Assembly (NCBI GenBank): GCA_907163375.1
Contig: CAJQUW010014360.1
Coordinates: forward strand, 27,432-91,431
Direction: 5' to 3'
Origin: Prostheceraeus crozeri
Lineage: Eukaryota; Platyhelminthes; Polycladida; Euryleptidae
DNA: 64,000 nucleotides
Below the pieces are notes generated by a model. The model had not been told where the DNA came from. It saw nothing but the letters and a program-made list of their open reading frames with translations, and ran no database searches. Below, piece by piece: positions 38,680 through 50,808 of this stretch (the stretch's first letter is position 1; every line of letters starts with the position of its first letter). The position numbers and the translations under genes are program-made.

Positions 38680-39162
38680 TGTAATGAACGGATCCTGAGG
38701 TAGGTAGCGTGAGGACCCTATTGGCTTAATACATGCACTCTAACAATGGTTATATATATTTAGCTCTGTTTAACACAAATTAGTAAGTCTCAAGGGTTGC
38801 TCGGCGGCAATCGTTTACTCACCAGGAAAGCGCTGTCCCACGAAGCGACGAAATGAATGAGCAGTAGACTTATGTACAAGCAAGAATAAGACTGTCCAAT
38901 TAGGGAATATATGGTTAGCTAACTAGGTTGCACGGAATATTTACAAAAGAGAGCTTTCCTTAATTATCTATCACAAGGGAAATGAGAACTGATACAAAGA
39001 GCAAAGGGACAATAAGCAATTTTGTAGGGGAAATAACTCAACTATTCTCTCACGAGATAATACGTCTTTATCAAACACCAAGGTCAATAGAAACTGAACG
39101 GGAATTTATTTCCCGACCGGAAACGGAATTTGGTTTCTTTAAACAACTGTCCGTATATTACA
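38680..39162 (-). repeat. Right (5') LTR, intact, 483 bp
   Basis: Starts TGTAATG and ends TATTACA, so it has TG...CA ends on both strands. It is the reference for the split left LTR, from which it differs at about three positions. TCCC (39163-39166) follows as target duplication. Confidence 0.92.
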
Positions 39163-39166
39163 TCCC

Positions 39167-41119
39167 TAATTTTGAAAATTTCATCATTTATGTTCAATCA
39201 ATTTGTTTAGGATGTTTAAACAATTCTTCGCACAGTCTATTCAAACGATGTTATTCTCAAAATGTGAGAGATTGATCATACCAATCGTTCAAAACAGAGC
39301 ATAAAGTTGCTTGATTAAGTCGATTTTATATTCTTTCTTGCGAATTCATGCACCATGTTTTCCATAGCGCTATTTAGAGACAAATATCCTGATGTGTTTC
39401 TTGTAAATCAGAGCTTTGCTGCACAATTCAATTATCTTGATGTTGACATTCATTACTGCGAACATCCTCTAATAGCAATGGGAAAGTTCTGTTACTGCCT
39501 ATTTTTCCTATAAAACATTTGAAAGAAACAACCCGTATCATGCCCTTAGCTAACCCTGATGTGTGAAATGCCCTGAGGCAGCCCTGAGCTAACCCTAGCC
39601 CTTAGCCAACCCGAAGCTACCCCTGATTCAAAAAAAGCTGTAATTGCTAAAAAATACAGCTTTTAAGCGATTTTCTGGAGAAATCATGCAGCGATCAGTG
39701 CTTCCAACCAGAAAAGATAAAAAGTATGGTTGCCCAAAAATACCCCTGATACCCTCAAGGGCCCCTTACCGGACCCTGAGAAGATTTAGCAGCGGGCCAC
39801 AATCAATTTACAGGTCATTTATTTTGTCTTTTCAAGTTGCCGATTAAACTTTTACCGTTATCATCTTACAAAATATTTTGTGATTTGGTTTACTTCATAT
39901 TTAGTGACTTGACTCTATTTCCTACATTCGTAGCTGAAAACCAGGGCTTTGAATGTCATCTCGTGATAGTTTGATGCATTCTGACCACAAAATGTGTTTG
40001 GATTAATATTACCAAATGCCAGAGCTTACAGATGAGATGTCTATACTCCTTTCATTGCCTAAGTTTAAATGAATTAATTCTGTATTAGTTATACACGTAT
40101 TTTCACGAAATTATATGATTTACATTTTGAAACTTCATGAAATCACAAAAAATAAAAGAAAAATGATATTTGTTGTCAATAAAACGATAGCGTCATCTGA
40201 TATCAATTAATTTGTTGCGAATTTCTTCACTCTTGAATTCTATCCGAGTCAGATTGCTTCCTCACGCCTCAGATAATTCATCAGAGGCTTGCATATTCCG
40301 AATGTTTTGTAATCCTGGAATATTATGTGGTAAATGACATCGATCGCCAGTCGCGGGTATAATTTAATTATTATTGCTGAGACTACTGTTATAAATACGT
40401 ACGTGTACACAATTCTTAATGTTTATGGACTAGTGCATGCAATATGTTATGATTATGCGTGCATCCATTTGTCGAAAATCTATTTTCTATTTCCTCCAAA
40501 GTGCCACATGAGTGTAATTTGAACCAGTCGGATGTGGATTAATTGTGCCATGTTAAGTCCTCATGCAAATTGAGTGCAAATCCATGTATCTATGAATTGT
40601 CCCATCATCTTTTTAAAACTCTGTTTCATTATCTAAGAAAAAGACTTTCTGAAATTCTCTGTAAATGTTTTAATGATGTGAATTGTTTTTTTTTGAAATA
40701 TACTATGAATGTTAACGAATTGTGCCATTCGAAAGATGTTTTGCAAACTTATGTTTTTTGCTTATAAAACAAAATCTTTATTGTGTATTTCAGAGAAAGA
40801 ATCGCTGCACGGAATCGCTGTCCTACAACAATCAAAACTGAAAATATGAATGGATTTAACCAAATTGATTCATCGAGTCCGTCCATAAAGTCAAGTAGCG
40901 GACTGATGTGTTCAAGTTTTCTGTTATTAGATGGAGGCTGAAGACATGGTAAGTCATTTAATTTTTTCATCAATGTCTGTTTCAACTGCGACACAGTCCA
41001 TGATGCTGTCAATTTTAGAACTCGCATCTAAGACTTCTGTTATTGTTACACAGACGTGAGCGGCGAACATTTTATGTTATCGAACTTGAATTGCTTCCAA
41101 TAATTTATCAAAAATGTAT
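39167..41119. other. Intergenic DNA, no gene seen
   Basis: AT-rich. A stretch of degenerate CCCTGA/GCTAACCCT words at about 39545-39620 is followed by a small hairpin (AAAAGCTGTA and TACAGCTTTT arms, about 39633-39664). No convincing coding sequence was seen. Confidence 0.5.
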
Positions 41120-42388
41120 CCCTGTAACATTCTAACAAAGTTTCATGGAAACGTTTTGAAACGTTTTTTTGAAACGTTCCGTTACGTAAACATAATGTGC
41201 AAGCGTTACGTATCGGAGACGTTTCCTGAAACGTATATGGAACGTTTCCGAAACGTAACGTTACGTCAGATTGTTGATGGGGCATATTCACGAAGGCCAT
41301 GATAATGAACAGCGGGGCTGTTTGAAATATTGGTGTTTCGCTATTTTGTATTGATGATACAAATATATTGTCAATAGACCTTTTTCCGCACATGAAGGAA
41401 TTAGTAATAACTTTTACAGTTAAATCCGCGGTAATTTCCTTAATAAAGCCTATCATACCTATAGGCCTACATTCAAGTTGTTTTTTTAAGATTGCATATA
41501 AGAGTACACGTAATAGTTAATTTTGTTGACAATGTTAAATCATTCTATTTTTCTATTAATACAATTAATATTATATTAATAAATTATTTGTTATTATTAA
41601 TAAATATAATATCTATCAATGTTACAATTAATAAATATTGATAATATTAATTTTCTATTTTTCGCATTATTTTCTAGAAATGAATTATGAACAAAATAAC
41701 TGCGAATTCAAAACCGCAGTGCCTCGAGATATTACCGATCCAGCCTTGGTATCTTTTTTGTTCACGACTTTTGTTTCAATACTTCCATTTGATTGAGTTT
41801 CTCTGTAGAAATTTTGTATTTGATGAATAATACTCAGTTTTTTAATTATACTTGAAGTATATCAATGATGTTTTTTTACTTGACTCTATTTTTGAGACTG
41901 GTTATATCAATGAATGAAAACGGGGACTTTGGATGCTCTATAAGCTGTAAAGTTATACAACGGTACTCAACGTTTTCCTAAATGTTTCTTACGGTAAAAA
42001 ACGCATAGAGTTCTGCTTGAATAGCATTATGTATCAAATAGAAGTAGAAACCCTTGCTATATTGAAGAATGTCCTAACATATAATAGAGAAAGGCATTTC
42101 ATTTCTATTTAAAAGGTGAAAAGTGTTCAGTGTGATTTAATGAAAAGTCACATGTAACTTAATAAAACGTAACGAAACGCTGAAATAGTGTTGCGTATAG
42201 AGTTACTGAAACGTAACGAAACGTCAAAATAGCGTGACGTTGAGACTTTCTGAAACGTTACCGTGCAACTTGCTGAAACGTTCCGTCACGTAATAATAAC
42301 GGACAAACGGACGTTACGAAACGTTCAATTGAGACATTCGTGAAACGTTTTTTCTGTTACGTTACGAAACGTCACAATGTTGTTGGGG
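41120..42388. mobile_element. Candidate non-autonomous DNA transposon with GAAACGTTAC-type subterminal repeats
   Basis: The ends are imperfect inverted repeats: CCCTGTAACATTCTAAC on the left and, reverse-complemented, CCCCAACAACATTGTGAC on the right, both running into GTTTC. Many copies of AAACGTTAC/GAAACGTAACG words in both orientations crowd the outer 250 bases at each end (41140-41275 and 42160-42380). The interior is AT-rich and has no transposase. No target duplication was clear and the superfamily is unknown. Confidence 0.5.
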
Positions 42389-42457
42389 TGTAATGCGTTC
42401 ACCTCACATTGTGACCCATGAATATAAAGTCTTATCTTACTGAAAGCATAGCCACAC

Positions 42458-42893
42458 ACTAGGTGACATGCCACGCTCAATTACGCGCAAACTGTGAGTA
42501 ATTACACATTACCCTAAACATCTGTGGCTATGCGTGACATTGCTGCAACATCTGTCGGCAGTCCTGTTATTTAGACTTTGCGTCTCATGTGTCTGCATGC
42601 ATCAGAGGCTTGACCAAGGTCACAGGACCTCAATTCCATGCTCAGGGAAGACAGAACATGTTTAGCTGTTCATCCACGATTCAAGCGGCAACGAAGACAA
42701 CCGTAGACGACGCGTAAACTATACACGCTCGCCTGCGCGTATTCATAAACATTCCCCATGTTTTAACAGCATCTGATCAAGTGATTTCTGACTCTTAGTG
42801 AAGCGCGTATGTACCCGCGTATAAGAATAGGATGTCTTTATATCCACGGATGTTTGGGGTGTTCCGTAATTACGCGTGGCAATGTCACTTAGT
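42458..42893. mobile_element. Candidate MITE with roughly 75-bp inverted repeats
   Basis: The left arm (ACTAGGTGACATGCCACG, then ACCCTAAACATCTGTGG) pairs with the right arm, whose reverse complement reads ACTAAGTGACATTGCCACG, then ACCCCAAACATCCGTGG. The arms are about 80% alike. The unit is 436 bp with no coding content. Confidence 0.55.
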
Positions 42894-44140
42894 ACAACGC
42901 TCTAAAATTCTAGATGAACCGCAAAGGGGACGTTATTTACAATATCTAGTGAGCTTAACTGCAAACCTTGTTAAAATTTGTGGCGATAATTTCTACGAGG
43001 ACTAGCTTCTTAGAAAGAGAAACAATGGAGCAACTCGGACACCAATGATTTCTATAATTCTAAGCGAACAGACACTATAGTCAGAACAAATTGAATAAGC
43101 GTTAAAAAACTGCGTTTGGCACACCCAAAATAGGAACATCACCATTATAAGGCCCTACACATTCAACACGTTACACACTGAATCCAGTCGGGTCCACAGG
43201 ACCTCCTGAATTTGCTGGGTATTCATGAATACCACTGAGCAGTACGTGATGAGTCATGCCATTGCTATAGCATCTTAGAAATATCCTCTCGTATTGGAAT
43301 AGTTTGAACGTGTTAAACTAGACTATATTTTACTACACACGCTGACGTCAACAATTCGAAGAATTCTGGTCATCTGAATTTGGGTACAAACACTGCTGTC
43401 TTATGAATAAACTGCTGATTTTTTCAAACATTTCTAATGCTGGATCCAGAACCCTGGACAGATTAATTAACAAGAAACCGCAACACTCGATCGATCATTA
43501 TGAAAAATTGTAAAAATATAATTTTCATTTACTTTCGAAGTTTTGAGAACTGAATTAGTAGCAATTGAGAATTGAATGTTTTCGAATACTGATAAACAGT
43601 TCCTTCGTACCAACTAATTCCCTCTACTGATTAATGTAATTTCAATTTAACGAATGTGTTTTGACTCCGACAGAAGTATTTTACAATTTGTATCTGGCGA
43701 TTAAAGATAAATAATGACATAGGTGTTCGAACTACCCCCATCTTCCGGTATTATGTCAAGAACGTGTCAACTTGTGAAAATCAGTGACATAGCTGCGGTT
43801 CCTCTTAATGATAATGCGAGTAAATAGACGAATAAGAGTACTTGCAAAGCCACAAATAAATTCAATGATGTTTGAATAGCCCTGAATAACATAGGATGCT
43901 ACAGCTTAAACAATGCCTGAAGGATTAAAAAATTGAGAAGTTCTTCTGTCATTTAAGTGATTCTTGCAAATGTACAATCCAAAATTGATGAATTATAGAT
44001 CTTCAGTCACGGAAAATATTTCTGAAAAGCAATGTCCCTGATGTGATAATTCATCGGCTGATGCTAGCTGTACTTCAGGTAACATTGATAATGGTACAGA
44101 ATTTGATACACAGCGCTGTTCACACGGATATCATCACGTC
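42894..44140. other. Intergenic DNA, no gene seen
   Basis: AT-rich sequence without long frames, arrays or recognisable elements. Confidence 0.5.
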
Positions 44141-44146
44141 TGAAAT

Positions 44147-44425
<279 letters not shown>

Positions 44426-44706
44426 TTATGACTTGAAACATGAAAGAACGACATCCTAGTCACCTAAAAAAATTGCAAATATAAGAATGAATATACGGCT
44501 TGTATATTCTTTTCACGTTTGGAGCTAGCAAATATTTCCAAATTGTGAAAAATTGATATATCTCTCAAGATGGTCATTCAGTGAAGACTGAAGACTAAAA
44601 TAGATGACAAAAAATCACTACTGATTAATTCTATCATCTTGACTTTTCTCAAAGACAAATTCGCTATTGCAATACAAGAGATAATAGCGCTGTTTGTTTA
44701 GGGGAA

Positions 44707-45099
44707 ATGTTGTTCGATATCTATAAATATTTCATTACGGGCAAAACAATCCAATCTTTCACTACCATACAGACCGCACAATCAGGGCGGACTGATATCG
44801 CAAGCGTCATGCAAAATGAATATAATTCAACATAAGCTGTAAACCAGTGGAAATGTGGAGAACGGTAGGTGAAATTCACAATATTGACAGAGTCACTATA
44901 CACGACCGTGAAAAACAGAAAAGTTCGAAGGAAATTATATACAGATATCGGTATAAAAAGGAAATAGTGGATTATTTGGATTATAGGATTTAACTTGACG
45001 CTTACGATTCCAGTCCGCCCTGACGATGCAATCTGCATGGTTGCGAAATATAGATTTGCTTTGCCTGTAATGAAATATTTGTTGATGTCGAAGAACATC
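44707..45099. mobile_element. Foldback element of about 390 bp
   Basis: The left arm (about 44707-44830) and right arm (about 44980-45099) are inverted copies at roughly 70% identity. They share AAATATTTCATTAC, GGGCAAA and TCAGGGCGGACTG in the same order. The frames that cross it are by-products of the repeat. Confidence 0.55.
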
Positions 45100-48000
45100 C
45101 CCAAAATACATCATCCGACGTCCTACGATGCGCTCCATATTTCGTCCTAACTATAGCATCTGTCACTGATTTCATTCAATGCAGACATTTTTAGTTCATC
45201 CATATTCATCCGCGGTAGGGTTACCACACTAGAAAGACAAAAATACAGACCAAAAGCACAAACATAAAGCCTTCGCATGCGAAAGCATTTCGATAAATTG
45301 AAGAGAGGAGCGGCCCGTTGATCAAAGTTGTGCCGAAAAGTTCAGCATTGGAAAGTTCATCCAACTCATGTACGTAGCTCATGTTCCATCAGAGCTGTCT
45401 CACGAATTCTGCTTAAATGCATGCGCTTGACCGGGGAGAGCGTGTCTGAACCGCAGACACAACTGCCCTATCACAGCTTGCAATCAAAATACATACTATG
45501 TTTTCATTCATGTGAGATTGGGGCAAGAAGGTGCAACTGCCAAGAAGGCATCACTCGTGCAAATGGAAAACATGCTGATTTACTGAGTCGGCAGTAGTAA
45601 GAAAACGGCGAACACTCGACCGTAACGGACATAATTCAATTATCGTGGCACCTCTCTCGTTGCCTAATTAGACTGGCAAAAAAGCATTACGAGTATAGGG
45701 ACAATACCGGTTTTTTGCAAACTGCTCTGAATGGGTTTCACGCGAATCACGATCCCGCGGTTTTTCTTTTCACAAATAACGCGAGAAATAATGTGGTGCA
45801 TAAATGATTAGTTGTCGTTCAAGTCAGAAATATAAAAATCGTTGACAAGTTTTGAGTGAAAACAGGGGTCTAATTGCATTTTTGCAGTTATCTCCAGTGT
45901 TTTGCGAGGGCACGATTTGTATTTGGTTCAGGCATTTGAATTATCTACCTAGTTATCATTTGGAACGTTTGTGGTGGATTTTACTTGTGTTAATTACGTG
46001 CGAGAATTATTTTTGACACAAGGTTTTCTCGGAGTTATGATTTAGTTGTTTAATAAAGCCACGTGCTTTGCTACAATGGGTAATGTCATAGGGTTATTGC
46101 TGAAAATTTAATTAAAGTTTGATGATTAGATGATGTAGTCAGTTTAAGGCAGTAGCTATTACACCGGCTGGGCCGATATAACTTCGGTTTTTGCTATTGC
46201 ACCGGCTGAGCTTTTACAACACTACACCATGTCTGTTGTTCCACCTCGTATTTCCCAGCTGTTAAAGACTCCAAGTGACTTAATGTAGCAAGAAATATGT
46301 ACAGTGATGTGACCTGATTCTATCTTGTCTCGCCTTCAGCCTTAGAGGAATTTTGTGAACCCATTCGTGGGAAGCATATTTCATATAGTTTTGAACTACT
46401 CCAAAACACTAAAAGAGACCCTGTTTGTGATCAATTCTTATTTTTTTCTAGAATCTTATTCTGTGGTTGATATTTTTGTGTACAATTTGGTGTAGATGTT
46501 TTCTACTTTTCACTTGTGATGCGATCTCAGTCGCTGTGATACTCACGAGAACGAAATTGGACCGACTCAGCCGTTGTAGCAGCCATCACTGCCTTTCATT
46601 TCTTGTCTTTTCAATGTTGCTTTCTTGACTTGATTCCAATTATATGTGGGCCTTAATTTTTGTGTTAAATGTTTTAGCAAATTATTTTCTATTTCAACAA
46701 ATAATCATTCAAGTAAATACTTGAGAGGCAGTATAGGCGACATGTACATCGACAGGCTACATACAAGTTGAGCATATTACAGTTCCTGTAGATGGTGATA
46801 GTTCTTCATGATGTAGCCCACTTGTCTTCCGAAAAGTGAATCTTGTCAATTAATGATGCGGACTTTAGACCTCTATATAGCCTAGTCAACCACTTAACAG
46901 ACAAGATTTGCATCCTCAGTTCACATGTTTCTATGCTATTTCTAAGCACACAGTTGGTTCTTGAAATCCTATCGAGCATTTACTCATTTGTAAAATACTG
47001 TAATTGATCTTTTTTTATCATTTCAATTTCATTCCAAATTCTTCAGAAATTTGTCAAATGTAAAGAACATAGATCTACTGAGCACGATTTTCTACAAGTC
47101 AGGATTCCGGTATTATTCTCATCTCTCCTACTGTTAGTTTCTTCTACAATTTCGCTTTGACTGTGTACACCCTCCGACGTATCACCTTCGCTCCTCTCGA
47201 ATGCATTTCACTAGTCAACCGAGAAATTCAATTTTAGGTTTTTGGATCTGCCATTCAGGCAAATACCTCGATGCCAAAACTTCTTGTACCCGCAGATAAT
47301 CAAGGAGTTGGGCACTCATGCCAACACTACACTAGTTTAGCCGAATTCTAGGATTCATGGAAAAATGTCACTCACCTATATATTTTTCGGTGGCAAATTC
47401 TCGAAAGTTACGATAACCGATAAAAATCAGTCAAAAATCACTTAACTGTAATTCTAGACAGCACCTCTACGGTAGTTGTGGTGATAAGTGCGTGAAGCTG
47501 CTTGTTTATTAACAATTAGAAGGTAAATTTTTACAAATTTGATGCAATCTTGGACGGAAAATAAGTGAAGCCACCCTGTCATTCGTCCATGTTTGAACGG
47601 GATGAGATGGCCTACTAAAATTGCCCAGTTGGTGTTATATTTGCATGAAGTACTCCCTGATTATTTAGAACTGATTATCTTTTCAATTGCTATTTCACTG
47701 CATTAAGACATCTCAGATGCCTGCCATATGAGTAGGCCTAAGTAGCAGTTCTTACTCTAGTAAGATAACTGTACCCAGGGTGGCAGCCGAGTGCGGGAAT
47801 TTTGTTGTGTCCCGGAAATCACTCTAAAATTTTAGTGAAATAGCCAATTAGGTGGCTCTTAAATAAATGCCATTTTGTGACTACTTACCACTAAGTTCAA
47901 TGAGCAGAATTTCTTGGATTTCAACAGTTATTAATATGGCTGTTTTTAAGCCCACTATTTCTATTAAATTAAAGTCAGTGTTGCCGATTTGCGTGAATTT

Positions 48001-48370
48001 CACGCTTTGCGTGAATTTGAAGATTTTTGCGTGAAATGCGTGATTTCAATGAATCTTGCGTGAATTTTTTAGAGATCGAAAATCTTGTTAAGAATTACAT
48101 GTACATGTATATAATGATAAATCGGATTAATATTTTGATACTAGTTATAAATTATATTGTAATAAGTAATACATATATTTTACCATTGTGATTATTTTCC
48201 TCTCTAGTGACACTCTTAAAAAGGAATATACAAGGTGATATCGAGTAATGTGACGTATTCTATCCACAAGTGATGCCTGCAAAAATTCTAGTCTGAAGCT
48301 GCTGACATTTGAAGTCTTTATTTTTCGATAGACTGTATCCTAATATCTATGTATTTGGACATTTTACAAT
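45100..48370. other. Intergenic DNA with a short TTGCGTGAA word cluster
   Basis: No gene could be supported. At about 47989-48070, after CAGTGTTGCC (a sequence typical of hAT ends), TTGCGTGAA-like words recur about five times. A matching right end was not seen. Confidence 0.45.
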
Positions 48371-48608
48371 ATGAAAACTGAATTAAAAACATTGTGGATA
48401 ATTACGACTTTCTCGTTCTTGTTAATTGTTCCTCGTTACAATTGTTTGATACATCGTTTCGCATCGAGTGGAGGCAGCAAATTTCCGCCATGTTCCTCTA
48501 AAGCATCATTTCATCTACGTTTTACCCTACGAAACGAAATCTTTCTAAATTTTACGGACTTTTGCTACCTCAAGTCAGCTTCAACAGAGTTCCTCGACCC
48601 CTATCATG
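48371..48608 (+). CDS. Possible first exon of a secreted host protein
   Basis: An ATG opens a frame with a basic start and a hydrophobic run (LWIITTFSFLLIVP) like a signal peptide, followed by several cysteines and polar residues. It ends at a strong splice donor (CATG/GTAAGT at about 48608). No downstream exon could be linked and no family was recognised. Chance is a real alternative. Confidence 0.3.
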
Positions 48609-48616
48609 GTAAGTAA

Positions 48617-49784
48617 GTTGATTTGTTTTTTGTTAACGAATGAAGTGAATTACATTTTGTAATGTTTATCCTGCCTGCCATGTACGAGTTTATATTATTG
48701 GCGAAGTAAATTCTTATTTCATTCATTCAATGAGATACAGGACAATAAAGCACGAAATACTTGAGATAATAAGATAAACCTAAGTTACCAGGGTAAAGAA
48801 AGAGCAAAAACGGTCTCCATCTGGAGTCTGTACGCAAAGGTCAGGTTTCGACTTAGAATGTGAAGAGCCTCTAACACACCAAGATGAAGCTTATGCATCT
48901 TCCTCTCTTGAGCACTGAGAATCCAGGCGAGAGAGTACAGCCACGTCGTGGATGATTGGCGATGCTGCTTGATGGCTTCCTGCCATTGGTGTCACCTCTC
49001 CTGAGCCAAGCTGGAGTATACTCGCTGATTCTGACAGTCTCTCAGTTCGGCTGATGTATCTTTATTTTATCTTCAGTATTTCGAGCATTATTGTCTGGTG
49101 TCTCATTACGTATCAGTCATGCCATACTACATAATTTGATTGTCTGCTGACCGTTATGTACATGTGTTCACCCCTTACTTGTCATTCCGGAGTACATTCC
49201 GTAGCGAGCCGGCGAAGTATATCGGTGCTATGAAACCTTTTGCGATATTCTACATTAATGATATCGGCTTTGTTGATAACATGGGCGAGAGGGCTGTTTC
49301 ATTAACAGCAATGACCCAAAAGTAGTCATTGTATTGAATCAAAATGATAGGCAGAAACGGAAACAAATGTAATACAATTCTACACCTTATCCCATATCAT
49401 TGGGTTTATGGGAAGATATTAAACATGTTGAGGTACTACAATGAGTATTGTGTAAGTACATAGTACAATGTACCATACCTGTTTTTCTGAATATTGATTT
49501 CGCTTGTATGCTATAATCATTTCATCCATAGATGGATTATACATCATTTTGCCCATTTTCAAATACTGGTAGTGCATTAGTCCTGCCTTATCAATCAACG
49601 ATGTGAAAATTGTATATAGTTAGCTCCAGACTTTAAGAAGCTGTCATCGACATACACAATATTACGACCTATATCGACGACTAAATCAGGGTCAGTCAGA
49701 AATAATCCGCGCATATTGTAATCGGTGAATAGTAACATTCCGTTTGCGTAGGGCATAAAGAATTGTGAGTAGTAAGCACATTCC
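48617..49784. other. Intergenic DNA, no gene seen
   Basis: No repeat array or convincing coding sequence. A frame near 49140-49325 lacks coding character. Confidence 0.45.
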
Positions 49785-49890
49785 AGACGCAAGCGCAAAA
49801 TGTGAAATGCTGAGTCATCAGGCGGACGCAAGCGCAAAATGTGAAAGGCTGAGTCATCAGGCGGCCGCAAGCGCAAAATGTGAAATGCGG
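49785..49890 (+). repeat. Minisatellite of about 39 bp, three copies
   Basis: Units share GACGCAAGCGCAAAATGTGAAA followed by a GCTGAGTCATCAGGCG part, which is itself a short palindrome containing TGAGTCA. The third copy departs at its end. Confidence 0.75.
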
Positions 49891-49959
49891 ACTGCGTCCC
49901 CCTCTGGCAGGCAGTGTGAGGGAGATGGCCAAGGATATGTTGGGAGGAATGGGTCCGTG

Positions 49960-50396
49960 AGGAGAAAACCGCCCCCCCCCAACGACTCAACTGACCAAAT
50001 TGGTCGAAAAGACCAAAGTTGTTCAGAATCATGTGAAACAAACTTCTATCAAGGTTTCAGGTTGAAATTCGTCCAAAAAATTTTTTCGAAAATTTTCACT
50101 ACGGTGGTCTCGACACTTAGGATTTTTTCATGAAAAAAAAATTTTTTTCAAAATGTTGGAATTGAGCTCCGAGACCCATCCCATCGTGTTTGTCGTCAAA
50201 AGTTGGGTCGGTGAAGTTTCGGTGAAAAAACCGCCCCCCCCCCCCAACGACTCAACTGACCAAATTGGTCGAAAAGACCAAAGTTGTTCAGAATCATGTG
50301 AAACAAACTTCTATCAAGGTTTCAGGTTGAAATTCATTCAAAAAATTTTTTCGAAAATTTTCACTACGGTGGTCTCGACACTTAGGATTTTTTCAA
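49960..50396 (+). repeat. Two direct copies of a roughly 170-bp block at the palindrome edge
   Basis: The copies start after C-runs (about 49973 and 50234) and share AACGACTCAACTGACCAAAT through ACTACGGTGGTCTCGACAC to GGATTTTTTCA. The second copy belongs to the left palindrome arm. The first lies outside what can be paired within this window. Confidence 0.8.
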
Positions 50397-50773
50397 GTCC
50401 AAATGTGAAATGTCGCTTTTTTTGCCAACTTTGACGATGAATTGTGGAGGATTGGAAGTGAAGGAAGAGCTCGGGTTTCTTTTAGCGGCAAGACCGCACT
50501 TTGTTCTCTAGGATCTCCTCTTTTCAGATGCGTGACAGGCTCCATTTCCAAATGAGAGCCTGTTAAAAATCGAGTTTTTGTGCATTTTCCAAGATTTTGG
50601 AACTTTTTGAAAAAACGACTGAGTTTTTTCATCTCGGCTTCTGGTCATCGTAGAGGGTCGAGGGATGTCTTATATGAAAGTGGAGAGCGAGAAAACGTGA
50701 CACTCAAAATTTGGAGTCAATCGGAGCACTAGAACCGGAGATAGACGGGTTTAAAGTTTTTGGATGATGGGTG

Positions 50774-50808
50774 TTACGTCATCAGCTGATCGCCACACAC
50801 TATATAAG
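50774..50808 (+). promoter_or_regulatory. CRE, E-box and TATA promoter in the left arm
   Basis: TTACGTCA (50774-50781), CAGCTG (50783-50788) and TATATAAG (50801-50808) are directed towards the palindrome centre. A transcript starting near 50835 would meet a donor-like GAG/GTAGGT at about 50855. The product is unknown. A mirror copy lies at about 63523-63557. Confidence 0.45.

Larger units (their letters stand above)
6152..39162 (-). mobile_element. Ty3/Gypsy-type LTR retrotransposon carrying a TatD-like ORF, with a Polinton and a LINE tail nested in its left LTR
   Basis: The element reads leftwards. Its right (5') LTR is 38680-39162. The left (3') LTR is the same sequence split into 6152-6226, 31117 to about 31343, and about 32140-32323 by two younger insertions. 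A purine tract (C-run on the plus strand, about 32326-32343) adjoins the left LTR. A tRNA-type primer site (38662-38677, beginning TGG on the minus strand) adjoins the right LTR. Gag, protease, reverse transcriptase, RNase H and integrase follow in Ty3/Gypsy order, then a nuclease-like ORF. The gag-pol part is broken, with roughly four breaks; the last ORF looks whole. The LTR copies differ at about three positions, so the insertion is young. The internal region is clearly more GC-rich than the surrounding DNA. Confidence 0.9.

Noticed and set aside
44721-45138. Leftward frames of 127 and 67 codons
   Set aside because: They span the foldback element at 44707-45099 and repeat its arms.
45328-45597. 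89-codon frame with several cysteines
   Set aside because: No domain resemblance, no splice sites in context and no matching neighbour.
49595-50041. 148-codon frame with repeated FHILRLRPPDD peptides
   Set aside because: Translation of the 39-bp minisatellite.
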